Shown: piece after piece, positions 1 to 6,700 of the stretch
How the letters are laid out: the number at the start of each line of letters is the position of its first letter
Position numbering within the stretch: the stretch's first letter is position 1
Origin: 2-12-FULL-42-15 sp964196565
Lineage (GTDB): Bacteria > Pseudomonadota > Gammaproteobacteria > Coxiellales > Coxiellaceae
Reading direction: 5' to 3'
Assembly (NCBI GenBank): GCA_964196565.1
Contig: CAXMUH010000059.1
Location: forward strand, 1 to 11,257
Length of the DNA: 11,257 bases
The notes under the pieces: model-generated
The model's input: the letters and a program-made list of their open reading frames with translations, nothing else
Told to the model about the DNA's origin: nothing
The model's database searches: none
Position numbers and translations under genes: made by a program

Positions 1-2189
1 TTGTTCGTGTCAAAGAACGCCCAATGATTTCTGAGGTTAAAATAACCGGTAACAAAGAAATTGGTACCAGTAAAATCACTCCCGTATTAAAGAAGATCGG
101 TGTGTCTACGGGCAGTATGTATGATCCGATGAAGTTGCAACTTTTCGATAAGAGTCTCGAGCAGCAGTATTCGATGTTAGGTTATGCCGCAACCAACGTG
201 ACCACCGACGTAAAAAATATTTCGCATAATCGGGTTACTATTAGTATACATGTTGATGAAGGCCAAGTGGTTAAAGTTAACTCGATTCATTTTATTGGCA
301 ATAGCTCATTTAGCTCAAGCAAGTTGCGCCATCAATTTGCTTTGACAACGCCTGGCATCCTAACTTGGTTTAACCATAAAGATCGTTATTCTCCCTATAA
401 GTTAAGTAAAGATATAGGATCATTGACTAACTTTTATTTAAATCATGGTTACGTGCGTTTTCAAATTAAAAACAAGAAAATTGTTTATATACGTGGGCGC
501 AAACGGGTCAATATATATATTACCGTCTCTGAAGGTCCCGTTTATCATATTAGTGGCTTTCGGATAACCGGGCAGACCTTAGGCTTTAATACTAAGCTTA
601 GAAAATTAGTGATCTATAAAGTAGGCGATGTGTTTTCACGCGCGCAGATTATTGGCTCTCAGGCTGCGATTAACAATTTTTTTGCGGATCGTGCCTATGC
701 TTTTGCTAAAGTCAGTGTATTGCCTAGTATTGATGATGCAAACCATAGCGTGATGATTGCTTACAACGTGATGACCGGCAAAAAGGTTTATGTGCGCCGT
801 ATTAATTTCACCGGTAACAACACCACTAATCAAAGTGTCATACGCCGTGAGATGCGTCAGCAAGAAGCTGCGCCTTATTCCTTAAGTAAGGTGAATGAAT
901 CTAAACGTCGCTTACTGTTGACTTCATACTTTTCTACGGCCGATGTGAGCACCACGCCAGTCATTGGTACCAATAACCAAGTGGATTTGGATATCAATGT
1001 AAAAGAGCGACCATCGGGTAAAGCCAGTATTCAGGGTGGTTATTCGAGTGCATATGGTTTTCTTTATGGCGCCAGTATTTCTCAACCCAATTTTCTTGGC
1101 AGTGGGAAATATGTCAGCCTTGGTTTTACCAATAGTCAGGTAACTCAGAATTATTCTTTTTCTTATGTTAATCCGTATTACACTTGGTACCATATTAGCC
1201 GTGGTTTTACTGTTTATTATAATCGCACGCGTTATCAGAAACAGCAGTTTAACTTTACACCGTATGTGATGAATTCCTTGGGCGCGGATTTAAATTATGG
1301 CTTCCCATTATCTGAGAATAATTCATTAGGCGTTGATTTTGGTTATTCAAGAATAGATTTAAGCCATTTGGATGGTACCGGTAATTTAGCTCCCAGTGTT
1401 AATGATTTTCTTCGCATCACAGGCACAGTTTCGGGTAATAATGTTAAGCGAGATTATAATGTCACTAAAGCCACAGCAACTTGGACGTATAATGGTTTAG
1501 ATCGTTTTTTAATGCCCACCAAGGGGGTAAAAAACCAGATGGGGCTTAGTCTCGGCGTCGATATTTTAAGTAATGGTTTAGATTATTACACCATTTCGGA
1601 TAATTTTTCTGCCTATGTGCCACTGTTCCATGGATTTATTATCGATATTCTCGCTAATGTGGGTTATGGAGGCGGTTTTGGAAAAAGGAATGTTGGTCTT
1701 GCAGGCCGAACTTATGACCCTCGTTTGCCATTTTTCAACAATTTTTATGCTGGTGGTATTGGTACGGTGCCGGGTTATTCGCAAAATACACTTGGCCCAA
1801 CTTATGCGCCCTGGTCTCAATATGGTGGTTCGGCTCTGGGTGGTAATTTAATGACAACCGCGGGGATACATTTTATTTTACCGAATTTTATCAGCCAGCA
1901 GGTGCGTATTGCATTCACGTTTGATGCTGGTAATGTTTTCCAAGCGCCAGTCTATAAGCCGGATGCTGCCCCTAGGTTTACAGTGGCAGGGGATTCTGTT
2001 CCGACACTACCTTTGGTTGTTAATGATGAGCGTTTTGCGCTTGAGAATCTGCGTATGTCTGCGGGTGTTTTGGTCACTTGGTATACTCCATTTTTTGGGC
2101 CAATCGATTTATCGTTTGCTTTCCCACTTAATAAGAAGAAATATGACCAAGAAGAGAAATTTCAGTTTGCGATGGGGCTGAGTTTCTGA
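1..2189 (+). CDS. bamA: Outer membrane protein assembly factor BamA (5' end missing)
   Basis: BamA is the central barrel of the BAM complex and inserts beta-barrel proteins into the outer membrane. The frame is open from base 3 and reads VRVKERP just before the Met at 24. That matches the last strand of POTRA1, so the signal peptide and most of POTRA1 lie off the left edge and the Met at 24 is internal. Numbering from that Met, POTRA2-5 span about residues 1-330 (KERP recurs at 327-330) and the 16-strand barrel about 331-721. The protein ends in FQFAMGLSF, a C-terminal beta-signal with final Phe. Oddities: the loop-6 VRGF motif reads VPGY (582-585), the Glu matching E. coli E717 is His616, while the D740 equivalent is kept (Asp634). 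The extracellular loop that carries a Cys pair in E. coli is short and Cys-free. OmpH follows 32 bp downstream, probably in the same operon. Identity is very secure. Confidence 0.97.
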   Translation, partial: VRVKERPMISEVKITGNKEIGTSKITPVLKKIGVSTGSMYDPMKLQLFDKSLEQQYSMLGYAATNVTTDVKNISHNRVTISIHVDEGQVVKVNSIHFIGNSSFSSSKLRHQFALTTPGILTWFNHKDRYSPYKLSKDIGSLTNFYLNHGYVRFQIKNKKIVYIRGRKRVNIYITVSEGPVYHISGFRITGQTLGFNTKLRKLVIYKVGDVFSRAQIIGSQAAINNFFADRAYAFAKVSVLPSIDDANHSVMIAYNVMTGKKVYVRRINFTGNNTTNQSVIRREMRQQEAAPYSLSKVNESKRRLLLTSYFSTADVSTTPVIGTNNQVDLDINVKERPSGKASIQGGYSSAYGFLYGASISQPNFLGSGKYVSLGFTNSQVTQNYSFSYVNPYYTWYHISRGFTVYYNRTRYQKQQFNFTPYVMNSLGADLNYGFPLSENNSLGVDFGYSRIDLSHLDGTGNLAPSVNDFLRITGTVSGNNVKRDYNVTKATATWTYNGLDRFLMPTKGVKNQMGLSLGVDILSNGLDYYTISDNFSAYVPLFHGFIIDILANVGYGGGFGKRNVGLAGRTYDPRLPFFNNFYAGGIGTVPGYSQNTLGPTYAPWSQYGGSALGGNLMTTAGIHFILPNFISQQVRIAFTFDAGNVFQAPVYKPDAAPRFTVAGDSVPTLPLVVNDERFALENLRMSAGVLVTWYTPFFGPIDLSFAFPLNKKKYDQEEKFQFAMGLSF

Positions 2190-2221
2190 TAAAAGTATTA
2201 AACTAAACTTAGGAGATTACA

Positions 2222-2716
2222 ATGAAACGAATATTAATAGTAGCCGGCACTTCAGTCGCAGCTCTTCTTTGCACTAGCGCTTTTGCGTTAAAAGTTGGAG
2301 TTGTTGATATGCAAAAGATTTTTGGTTCTCAGCACGGTCTGCGCCAAATCCAAGCAAAACTTGAGAAGAAATTTTCAGGCAAGCGAGCCAAAATGGTTGG
2401 CATGATGAAAAGCATCCAGGCTGAACAAAAAAACTTTTCTAAAAACAAAGCAGTTTGGAGCCAATCTAAAATTTCATCCGCTCAATCAAAATTAAAAGCG
2501 GATCAATCAAAATTCCAAGTAGCTCAAGCTAAATATCAAAAAGCTGTGATGAGTGCACAAGCAGCTTCTATGAAAAGCTTTATTGGTAAAATCAAAGTTG
2601 CTTCTAGCGCAGCCGCTAAGAAAGGTGATTTAGATGCAATTTTTGTTAGTAATAGTTTGTTGTATGCTAAAGATGCAAAAGATGTAACAGCTTCTGTATT
2701 AAACAATATGAATTAA
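2222..2716 (+). CDS. skp: OmpH/Skp family periplasmic chaperone
   Basis: Skp-family proteins are trimeric periplasmic chaperones that hold unfolded outer-membrane proteins on their way to BamA. The protein has 164 residues, close to E. coli Skp (161). It begins with a clear signal peptide (positive MKR, hydrophobic core, cleavage likely after SAFA at residue 22). A beta-strand KVGVVDMQKIF follows, which is the family's N-terminal signature, then a long Lys/Gln/Ala/Ser-rich helical stretch (about 40-125) expected to form the coiled-coil tentacles, and a C-terminal strand-helix with DLDAIFVSNSLLYA and DVTASVLN. A Cys lies in the signal peptide but lacks a proper lipobox, so this is not a lipoprotein. 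AGGAG at 2211-2215 sits 6 nt before the ATG. It lies between bamA and lpxD, the usual place, and is followed by a strong terminator. Confidence 0.93.
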   Translation: MKRILIVAGTSVAALLCTSAFALKVGVVDMQKIFGSQHGLRQIQAKLEKKFSGKRAKMVGMMKSIQAEQKNFSKNKAVWSQSKISSAQSKLKADQSKFQVAQAKYQKAVMSAQAASMKSFIGKIKVASSAAAKKGDLDAIFVSNSLLYAKDAKDVTASVLNNMN

Positions 2717-2739
2717 TTGTTGAATTTGTTACTCTACCC

Positions 2740-2769
2740 AAAGGCTGCATACAACGCAGCCTTTGTTTT
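2740..2769 (+). terminator. Intrinsic terminator after ompH/skp
   Basis: A perfect 9-bp stem, AAAGGCTGC (2740-2748) pairing with GCAGCCTTT (2756-2764), encloses a 7-nt loop and is followed by GTTTT. It starts 23 nt after the ompH stop, so it should end the bamA-ompH transcript. This implies that lpxD-fabZ-lpxA needs its own promoter in the spacer or relies on read-through. Confidence 0.85.
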
Positions 2770-2818
2770 ATATAAAATAATTACTCGGGTGCGTTGGTAT
2801 AAGTCCTTCAATAGAAGG

Positions 2819-2933
2819 GCGTTTTGTCGCGAGGGTTAAGTTTTTGTGTACTTTTATAACAAAAATATCCAGCCTGGAAGCTATTCAACGTCCAAACTGG
2901 ACAACAGATGAGCGTTCTGTAGCGAGGGCTAAG
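2819..2933. repeat. Imperfect 22-bp direct repeat flanking two small hairpins, upstream of lpxD
   Basis: Bases 2819-2840 and 2912-2933 match at 19 of 22 positions; the shared cores are GCGAGGG and TAAG. The copies are 93 bp apart. Between them are two similar inverted repeats with a TCCA-N3-TGGA core: 2868-2878 and 2890-2902 (GTCCA-AAC-TGGAC). The second direct-repeat copy carries GAGGG (2924-2928), the only Shine-Dalgarno-like sequence before the lpxD ATG, although 13 nt away is long. I find no convincing -35/-10 pair in this 225-bp spacer. It may be a leader RNA or a worn intergenic repeat. Confidence 0.5.
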
Positions 2934-2941
2934 AAATACAC

Positions 2942-3970
2942 ATGAGTGAAAATCAAACATACACCTTAGGTCAAATCTCTGCGCTTATTGGCGCCGAACT
3001 TCGTGGTGACAGTAACTGCCAAGTTAGTGCGATTGCTTCCATAGGGCGCGCTATTTCGGGCCAGCTGACTTTTTTTATTGATAGCTCAAAACACTTGCCA
3101 GCTTTAGAATGCACCAAAGCTTCAGCGGTATTGCTGACAGATAAATTTGCATCAAAATGTCCGACAAATGCACTAATCGTGCCAAGACCAAAACTTGCTT
3201 TAGCCAAAGTATTGGATTTAATTTATCCAGCTCAGCAGCCAGTCGCTGGAGTGCATCCTAGCAGTGTGATTGGTGCAGAATGTAAAATTTCAGTTTCCGC
3301 ACATATTGGCCCTCAAGTGGCCATTGGTGATAATGTCCAAGTTGGAGACAATTCAGTTATTTGTGCCGGTGTTTATTTGGGTGATGGCGTAAAAATTGGT
3401 GATAACTGCAAAATAAATGCCAACACCAGCATTTATTCAGGTGTTCGCATTGGTAACAATGCGGTGATTCACAGTGGCTGTGTGATCGGAGCGGATGGTT
3501 TTGGCTTTGATCCCCAAGCAGATGGCACCTGGCTTAAATTATCTCAATTGGGCTCAGTGGTTATTGGTGATGACGTTGAAATTGGGGCGAACACTACCAT
3601 TGACCGAGGGGCTTTAGATGATACCGTGATCGGAAATGGAGTTAAGTTAGATAATTTGGTTATGATTGCTCATAATGCCCAAATTGGAGACAATACAGTA
3701 ATTGCTGGTACCACGGTAATTGCTGGAAGTGCTAATATTGGGCGTAATTGTGTTATCGCAGGAGCGTGTGCAATTAATGGTCATATCGATTTAGTGGATG
3801 GTGTGGTAGTATCTGGCATGGGCATGGTGACAAAATCATTACTTAAGCCTGGGGTTTACTCCTCAGGAACAGGAATCTTACCACGTAAAGATTGGCAAAA
3901 ATCAGCTATTAGATTTAAACAGTTGGACAGTATTTATCAAAGGCTACGACTTTTAGAGCAAGAAAAATGA
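2942..3970 (+). CDS. lpxD: UDP-3-O-acylglucosamine N-acyltransferase LpxD
   Basis: LpxD adds the N-linked (R)-3-hydroxyacyl chain from acyl-ACP to the UDP-3-O-acyl-glucosamine made by LpxA and LpxC, the third step of lipid A synthesis, in the cytoplasm. The 342 residues match the usual length (E. coli 341). An N-terminal uridine-binding domain covers about 1-105. A left-handed beta-helix of hexapeptide repeats (I/V-G-D/N patterns) covers about 106-295, and a C-terminal helix ends at 342. The catalytic His lies in MIAHNAQIG (His244, equivalent to E. coli H239). GADGFGFDP and [14 protein letters not shown] are typical LpxD signatures. The start agrees with the family's N-terminus, but the only Shine-Dalgarno-like GAGGG is 13 nt upstream. 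Its stop overlaps the fabZ start (ATGA), so the two are translationally coupled. Confidence 0.96.
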   Translation: MSENQTYTLGQISALIGAELRGDSNCQVSAIASIGRAISGQLTFFIDSSKHLPALECTKASAVLLTDKFASKCPTNALIVPRPKLALAKVLDLIYPAQQPVAGVHPSSVIGAECKISVSAHIGPQVAIGDNVQVGDNSVICAGVYLGDGVKIGDNCKINANTSIYSGVRIGNNAVIHSGCVIGADGFGFDPQADGTWLKLSQLGSVVIGDDVEIGANTTIDRGALDDTVIGNGVKLDNLVMIAHNAQIGDNTVIAGTTVIAGSANIGRNCVIAGACAINGHIDLVDGVVVSGMGMVTKSLLKPGVYSSGTGILPRKDWQKSAIRFKQLDSIYQRLRLLEQEK

Positions 3971-4407
3971 CATTGAAAATGAATATTAACGAGATTAGAA
4001 AATTTATCCCACATCGGTACCCATTTTTATTGGTTGATCGTGTTAACGCATGTGAGCCCAATAAATCCATCACAGCAATTAAAAACGTCACTGTGAATGA
4101 GCCATTTTTTGAAGGCCACTTTCCGGTGCAGCCAGTGATGCCGGGGGTATTAATGATTGAAGCTTTGGCGCAAACCGCCGGGCTATTAATGGCAAAATCA
4201 TTGGATTGGCCAGAAAATCATGATCACGTGTGTTATTTGGCCGGTGTTGATAAAGCCCGATTTAAGCGTGTGGTGATACCTGGGGATCAATTAACATTAG
4301 ATGTTTTGTTTGTTAAAAGCAGACGTGATGTATGGAAGTTTCAAGGGAATGCGTCAGTGGATAGCCAGTTGGCGTGTAGTGTAGAAATCATTATTGCACG
4401 AGGCTAA
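3967..4407 (+). CDS. fabZ: 3-hydroxyacyl-ACP dehydratase FabZ
   Basis: FabZ dehydrates (R)-3-hydroxyacyl-ACP in fatty acid elongation. It competes with LpxA and LpxD for the same hydroxyacyl-ACP, which explains its constant place in lpx operons. The hot-dog fold protein of 146 residues (E. coli 151) has the [11 protein letters not shown] entry motif (16-26), the catalytic His in GHFP (His51) and the catalytic Glu in the following helix (Glu65, MIEALAQ), with the same 14-residue spacing as in E. coli. [18 protein letters not shown] is the other conserved block. The first ATG overlaps the lpxD stop by 4 nt. A second in-frame ATG at 3979 (MNINEI) is an alternative start that would lose only four residues. 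lpxA begins 2 nt after the stop. Confidence 0.96.
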   Translation: MTLKMNINEIRKFIPHRYPFLLVDRVNACEPNKSITAIKNVTVNEPFFEGHFPVQPVMPGVLMIEALAQTAGLLMAKSLDWPENHDHVCYLAGVDKARFKRVVIPGDQLTLDVLFVKSRRDVWKFQGNASVDSQLACSVEIIIARG

Positions 4408-4409
4408 TT

Positions 4410-5213
4410 GTGATAGATAAATTTGCTGTTGTTCATCCATCTGCTGTAATTGCAGAGGATGTTATCATTGGCCCATGGACGATTATTGGGGAAAATGTTG
4501 AAATTGGTGCGGGCACTCATATCAGCTCGCATGTTGTTATCGATAAAAATACTAAACTGGGTAAAAACAACCGTATCTACTCACATTCAACGCTGGGTTC
4601 AGATCCTCAACATTTAAGCTATGCGGGAGAATCTACTTGGCTTGAAATTGGCGATGATAATGTTATTCGTGAATTTGTCACCATTAATCGTGGCACCGTT
4701 GACAAAGGGCTGACTAAGTTAGGCGACAAGAACTACCTCATGTCTTATTCGCATATTGCCCATGACTGTGTGGTGGGTAATCATGTGATTTTTGCTAACA
4801 CGGCTTCCATTGCGGGTCATGTGACGATTGGCGATCACGCAATTTTAGGTGCTTTTTCCGGTGTGCATCAATTTGTTAATGTGGGCGAATACAGTTTTCT
4901 CGGGCGCGCGACTAAAATTTATCAAGATATTTTACCTTTTATGTTAGTGATTGGTAATCCTGGTGCGCCACGTGGATTAAATAGCGTAGGTTTAGGTCGC
5001 CATGGTTTTTCTAATGATTCAATGAATGTATTGAAGCAAGCTTTTCAAATCATTTTCCGTCGTGGCTTAAAGCAAATTGAAATTGTAGCAGAGTTAGAAG
5101 CGCTGATTGCCAAGGGCAGCCGAGCTGAGGTGGCACGGTTACTTGAAGCATTCCAAGCATCTGATCGTGGCATTGCCCGTCAATCAGCCGATGATATTGC
5201 GGAGTATGTTTAA
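4410..5213 (+). CDS. lpxA: UDP-N-acetylglucosamine O-acyltransferase LpxA
   Basis: LpxA performs the first step of lipid A synthesis, moving an (R)-3-hydroxyacyl chain from ACP to the 3-position of UDP-GlcNAc (or of its 3-amino analogue in some bacteria). The protein has 267 residues (E. coli 262): a left-handed beta-helix over about 1-185 and a C-terminal helical domain. His118 in HIAHDC is the catalytic base (E. coli H125) and His115 matches E. coli H122. GNPGAPRGLNSVGL and RRGL are the expected C-terminal landmarks. The start is GTG at 4410, supported by ACGAGG at 4398-4403 (6-nt gap) and by the family's MIDK N-terminus. Oddity: the hydrocarbon-ruler position (Gly173 in E. coli) is Arg166 in FLGRATK. 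It is the last gene of the + strand lpx block; lpxB, normally next, lies downstream on the other strand. Confidence 0.96.
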   Translation: MIDKFAVVHPSAVIAEDVIIGPWTIIGENVEIGAGTHISSHVVIDKNTKLGKNNRIYSHSTLGSDPQHLSYAGESTWLEIGDDNVIREFVTINRGTVDKGLTKLGDKNYLMSYSHIAHDCVVGNHVIFANTASIAGHVTIGDHAILGAFSGVHQFVNVGEYSFLGRATKIYQDILPFMLVIGNPGAPRGLNSVGLGRHGFSNDSMNVLKQAFQIIFRRGLKQIEIVAELEALIAKGSRAEVARLLEAFQASDRGIARQSADDIAEYV

Positions 5214-5322
5214 TTTTCTTGACCCCATGACCATCCATGGTCCATTCCTCGCTCTTCCATGGCGCTAGTCGCTATAAAATATCTAAAATCAATAAAACTA
5301 ACTGGCCAGCGAGATGCAAAAA

Positions 5323-5372
5323 CCTAAAATTCACCTGCGCTTAGTATATACTAAGCGCGGTATAGTTTTAGG
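5323..5372. repeat. Perfect 22-bp palindrome inside a longer imperfect hairpin
   Basis: Bases 5337-5358 are exactly self-complementary: GCGCTTAG, TATATA, CTAAGCGC. Outside them ACC/GGT and CCTAAAA (5323-5329)/TTTTAGG (5366-5372) also pair, with a short mismatched stretch between, giving a 50-nt hairpin. No T-run follows, so it is not a textbook terminator. Seen as DNA it is an 8-6-8 symmetric site, as expected for a dimeric protein or a recombinase. The function is unknown. Confidence 0.75.
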
Positions 5373-5406
5373 TCTTGAATGTTGTATTCAGCCAAGTCAA
5401 GATTTT

Positions 5407-5505
5407 CTCTTACGCGGCGTCGCAGCGGTTATAAAAAGAACGCAAAGTTATCTTATACATAAGTCCGTTGCGCCCTATTATAAACGCTGCGCCGCCGCGT
5501 AAGAG
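5407..5505. repeat. 99-nt MITE-like or extragenic inverted repeat with 28-bp arms
   Basis: The left arm 5407-5434 and right arm 5478-5505 are reverse complements at 26 of 28 positions. The outer ends read CTCTTACGCGGCG and CGCCGCGTAAGAG. Pairing continues inward with mismatches and one indel (for example CGCAAAG against CGTTGCG), leaving a small loop near 5450. It has no coding capacity and I see no obvious target-site duplication at its borders. It could be a MITE-like element, a species-specific intergenic repeat, or a structured 3' UTR that protects or ends the converging transcripts. Confidence 0.75.
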
Positions 5506-5572
5506 TGTCCGTTTATACGTAGCACCTTAAAGTTTTAAAGCATAATTTCAAACCGATTTGGGTATAGCTAAC

Positions 5573-6700
5573 TTAGGTCAATAAAGTGGCTGCAGCTTCT
5601 GCAGCCTTTTTCGAGGCATTTTCACTTTGCAGTTTATTTTTCAAGGTTGACAGTTTTTGTTTAATGCCATTTCGATAATCACTGTCATTGATAATTCGAA
5701 TAATTTCTTCGCTGATAATATTTGTTTTAACTTTTTCTTGCAGTAATTCCAACGCCACGCGCTCTTCGGCCACAATATTGCAGAGTCCAATTTGATCAAG
5801 GTCTGTTACAAGCTTACCGATAAAAGCGTTGACTTTGCTCACCTTGTAAACAATCACCATCGGTACTTGTAGCAGTGCCACTTCTAGGGTTACGGTGCCA
5901 GAAGTAACAATGGCGGCATCACATAAGGATAACGCATTATAAGTATTATTAGTGACTACGGTTATACCGGTTAAATCATATGGCTTTAAAATGCTTTTAT
6001 TGAGGTTGGCTGCAAGTGGCAGAATAAATTGCGCGTTTGGAATTTTGTTTTGAATTGATTTTTTTGCGGCCAGCATCTCAGGCAGCAGTTTGTCAATTTC
6101 GTGAAGGCGTGATCCGGGTAATAGTCCAATGACAGGATGCTCAAGGTTAATATTAAATTGACGCGAGGCTTCAATTTTATCAAGTGTTGCTTTTATGGAT
6201 TCCACCAATGGGTGCCCCACAAATTTAACCGGGACGTTTTCTTTTTGGTAAAGTTTTTCTTCAAATGGAAACAGCACAGCCATTAAGTCTACATTTTTTT
6301 TTATTTTTTTGATGCGTGAATAATGCCACGCCCAAATTTGTGGGCTAACATAAAACATCACCTTAACGCCGAGTTTTTTAGCACGTGCGGCCAGTCTTAA
6401 ATTAAATCCTGGGTAATCAATTAATACTAATAAATCTGGTGGATTGTTTTCTAAAATATGCGTGAGTGTTTTCATCGCGTTTTTGAGGACGCCCAATTTT
6501 TTGATAATTTCAACGGCGCCTATCACTGCAAGCTTGTCTGAACTAAAAATAATTTCAACGCCGGCCGCTTGCATTTGGTCGGCCCCAACACCTTTAATAT
6601 GACACGGAATTTGTTGTTTTAATTCACGGGCCAGGTGGGACCCTAGAATATCGCCTGAGGGCTCGCCGGTGATAATTAATATGGTTGGGTTTGTTTTCAT
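5573..6700 (-). CDS. lpxB: Lipid-A-disaccharide synthase LpxB
   Basis: LpxB, a GT-B fold glycosyltransferase (family GT19) on the inner face of the inner membrane, condenses UDP-diacylglucosamine with lipid X to make the tetraacyl disaccharide-1-phosphate. The protein has 375 residues (E. coli 382). Visible motifs: GEPSGDILG (12-20), the conserved Asp in LIDYPGFN (Asp95), FYVSPQIWAW (116-125), FVGHPL (160-165), LPGSR (194-198) and SGTVTLEVAL (267-276). A basic region around 128-136 (RIKKIKKN) could help membrane contact. The start ATG overlaps the TAA of the upstream dehydrogenase by one base (TAATG), so the two are coupled. In most gammaproteobacteria lpxB follows lpxA directly on the same strand. 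Here it is inverted relative to lpxA and converges on it. Confidence 0.96.
   Translation of the reverse strand: MKTNPTILIITGEPSGDILGSHLARELKQQIPCHIKGVGADQMQAAGVEIIFSSDKLAVIGAVEIIKKLGVLKNAMKTLTHILENNPPDLLVLIDYPGFNLRLAARAKKLGVKVMFYVSPQIWAWHYSRIKKIKKNVDLMAVLFPFEEKLYQKENVPVKFVGHPLVESIKATLDKIEASRQFNINLEHPVIGLLPGSRLHEIDKLLPEMLAAKKSIQNKIPNAQFILPLAANLNKSILKPYDLTGITVVTNNTYNALSLCDAAIVTSGTVTLEVALLQVPMVIVYKVSKVNAFIGKLVTDLDQIGLCNIVAEERVALELLQEKVKTNIISEEIIRIINDSDYRNGIKQKLSTLKNKLQSENASKKAAEAAATLLT
5588..5611 (+). terminator. + strand intrinsic terminator inside the 3' end of lpxB
   Basis: A perfect 8-bp stem GGCTGCAG (5588-5595), loop CTT, CTGCAGCC (5599-5606) is followed by five T's (5607-5611). Oriented for + strand transcripts, it would stop RNA coming from lpxA about 400 nt past its stop codon. 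The same bases encode the Ala-rich C-terminal tail of LpxB on the other strand. It is the best intrinsic terminator I can find downstream of lpxA. Confidence 0.65.

Larger units (their letters stand above)
5214..5572. other. Convergent gene-free spacer rich in palindromes
   Basis: This is 359 bp between the 3' ends of lpxA and lpxB. I see no gene: a 62-codon open frame at 5314-5502 simply runs across the two hairpins and has no ribosome binding site. Contents in order: a small palindrome at 5229-5242 (GACCAT-CC-ATGGTC), CTGGCCAG at 5302-5309, the large palindromic hairpin 5323-5372 and the 99-nt inverted repeat 5407-5505. The arms of the last are strikingly GC-rich against the AT-rich surroundings. 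Because the two genes face each other here, the region would be transcribed as the lpxA 3' UTR, the lpxB 3' UTR, or both. Confidence 0.8.

Noticed and set aside
636..1193. Antisense open frames of 75 and 89 codons within bamA
   Set aside because: They are shadows of a strongly conserved coding frame, with no ribosome site or recognisable product.
5229..5242. Small palindrome GACCAT-CC-ATGGTC as a terminator for lpxA
   Set aside because: The loop is too small for the full stem and no T-run follows; the 5588-5611 structure is a far better terminator.
5337..5358. Canonical chromosomal dif site
   Set aside because: The centre and left arm are suggestive, but the right arm lacks the highly conserved XerD-type sequence and the site is fully symmetric, unlike dif.
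5314..5502. 62-codon + strand open frame in the convergent spacer
   Set aside because: It runs through both palindromic structures, has no ribosome binding site and its product resembles no protein I know; the hairpins explain the sequence.
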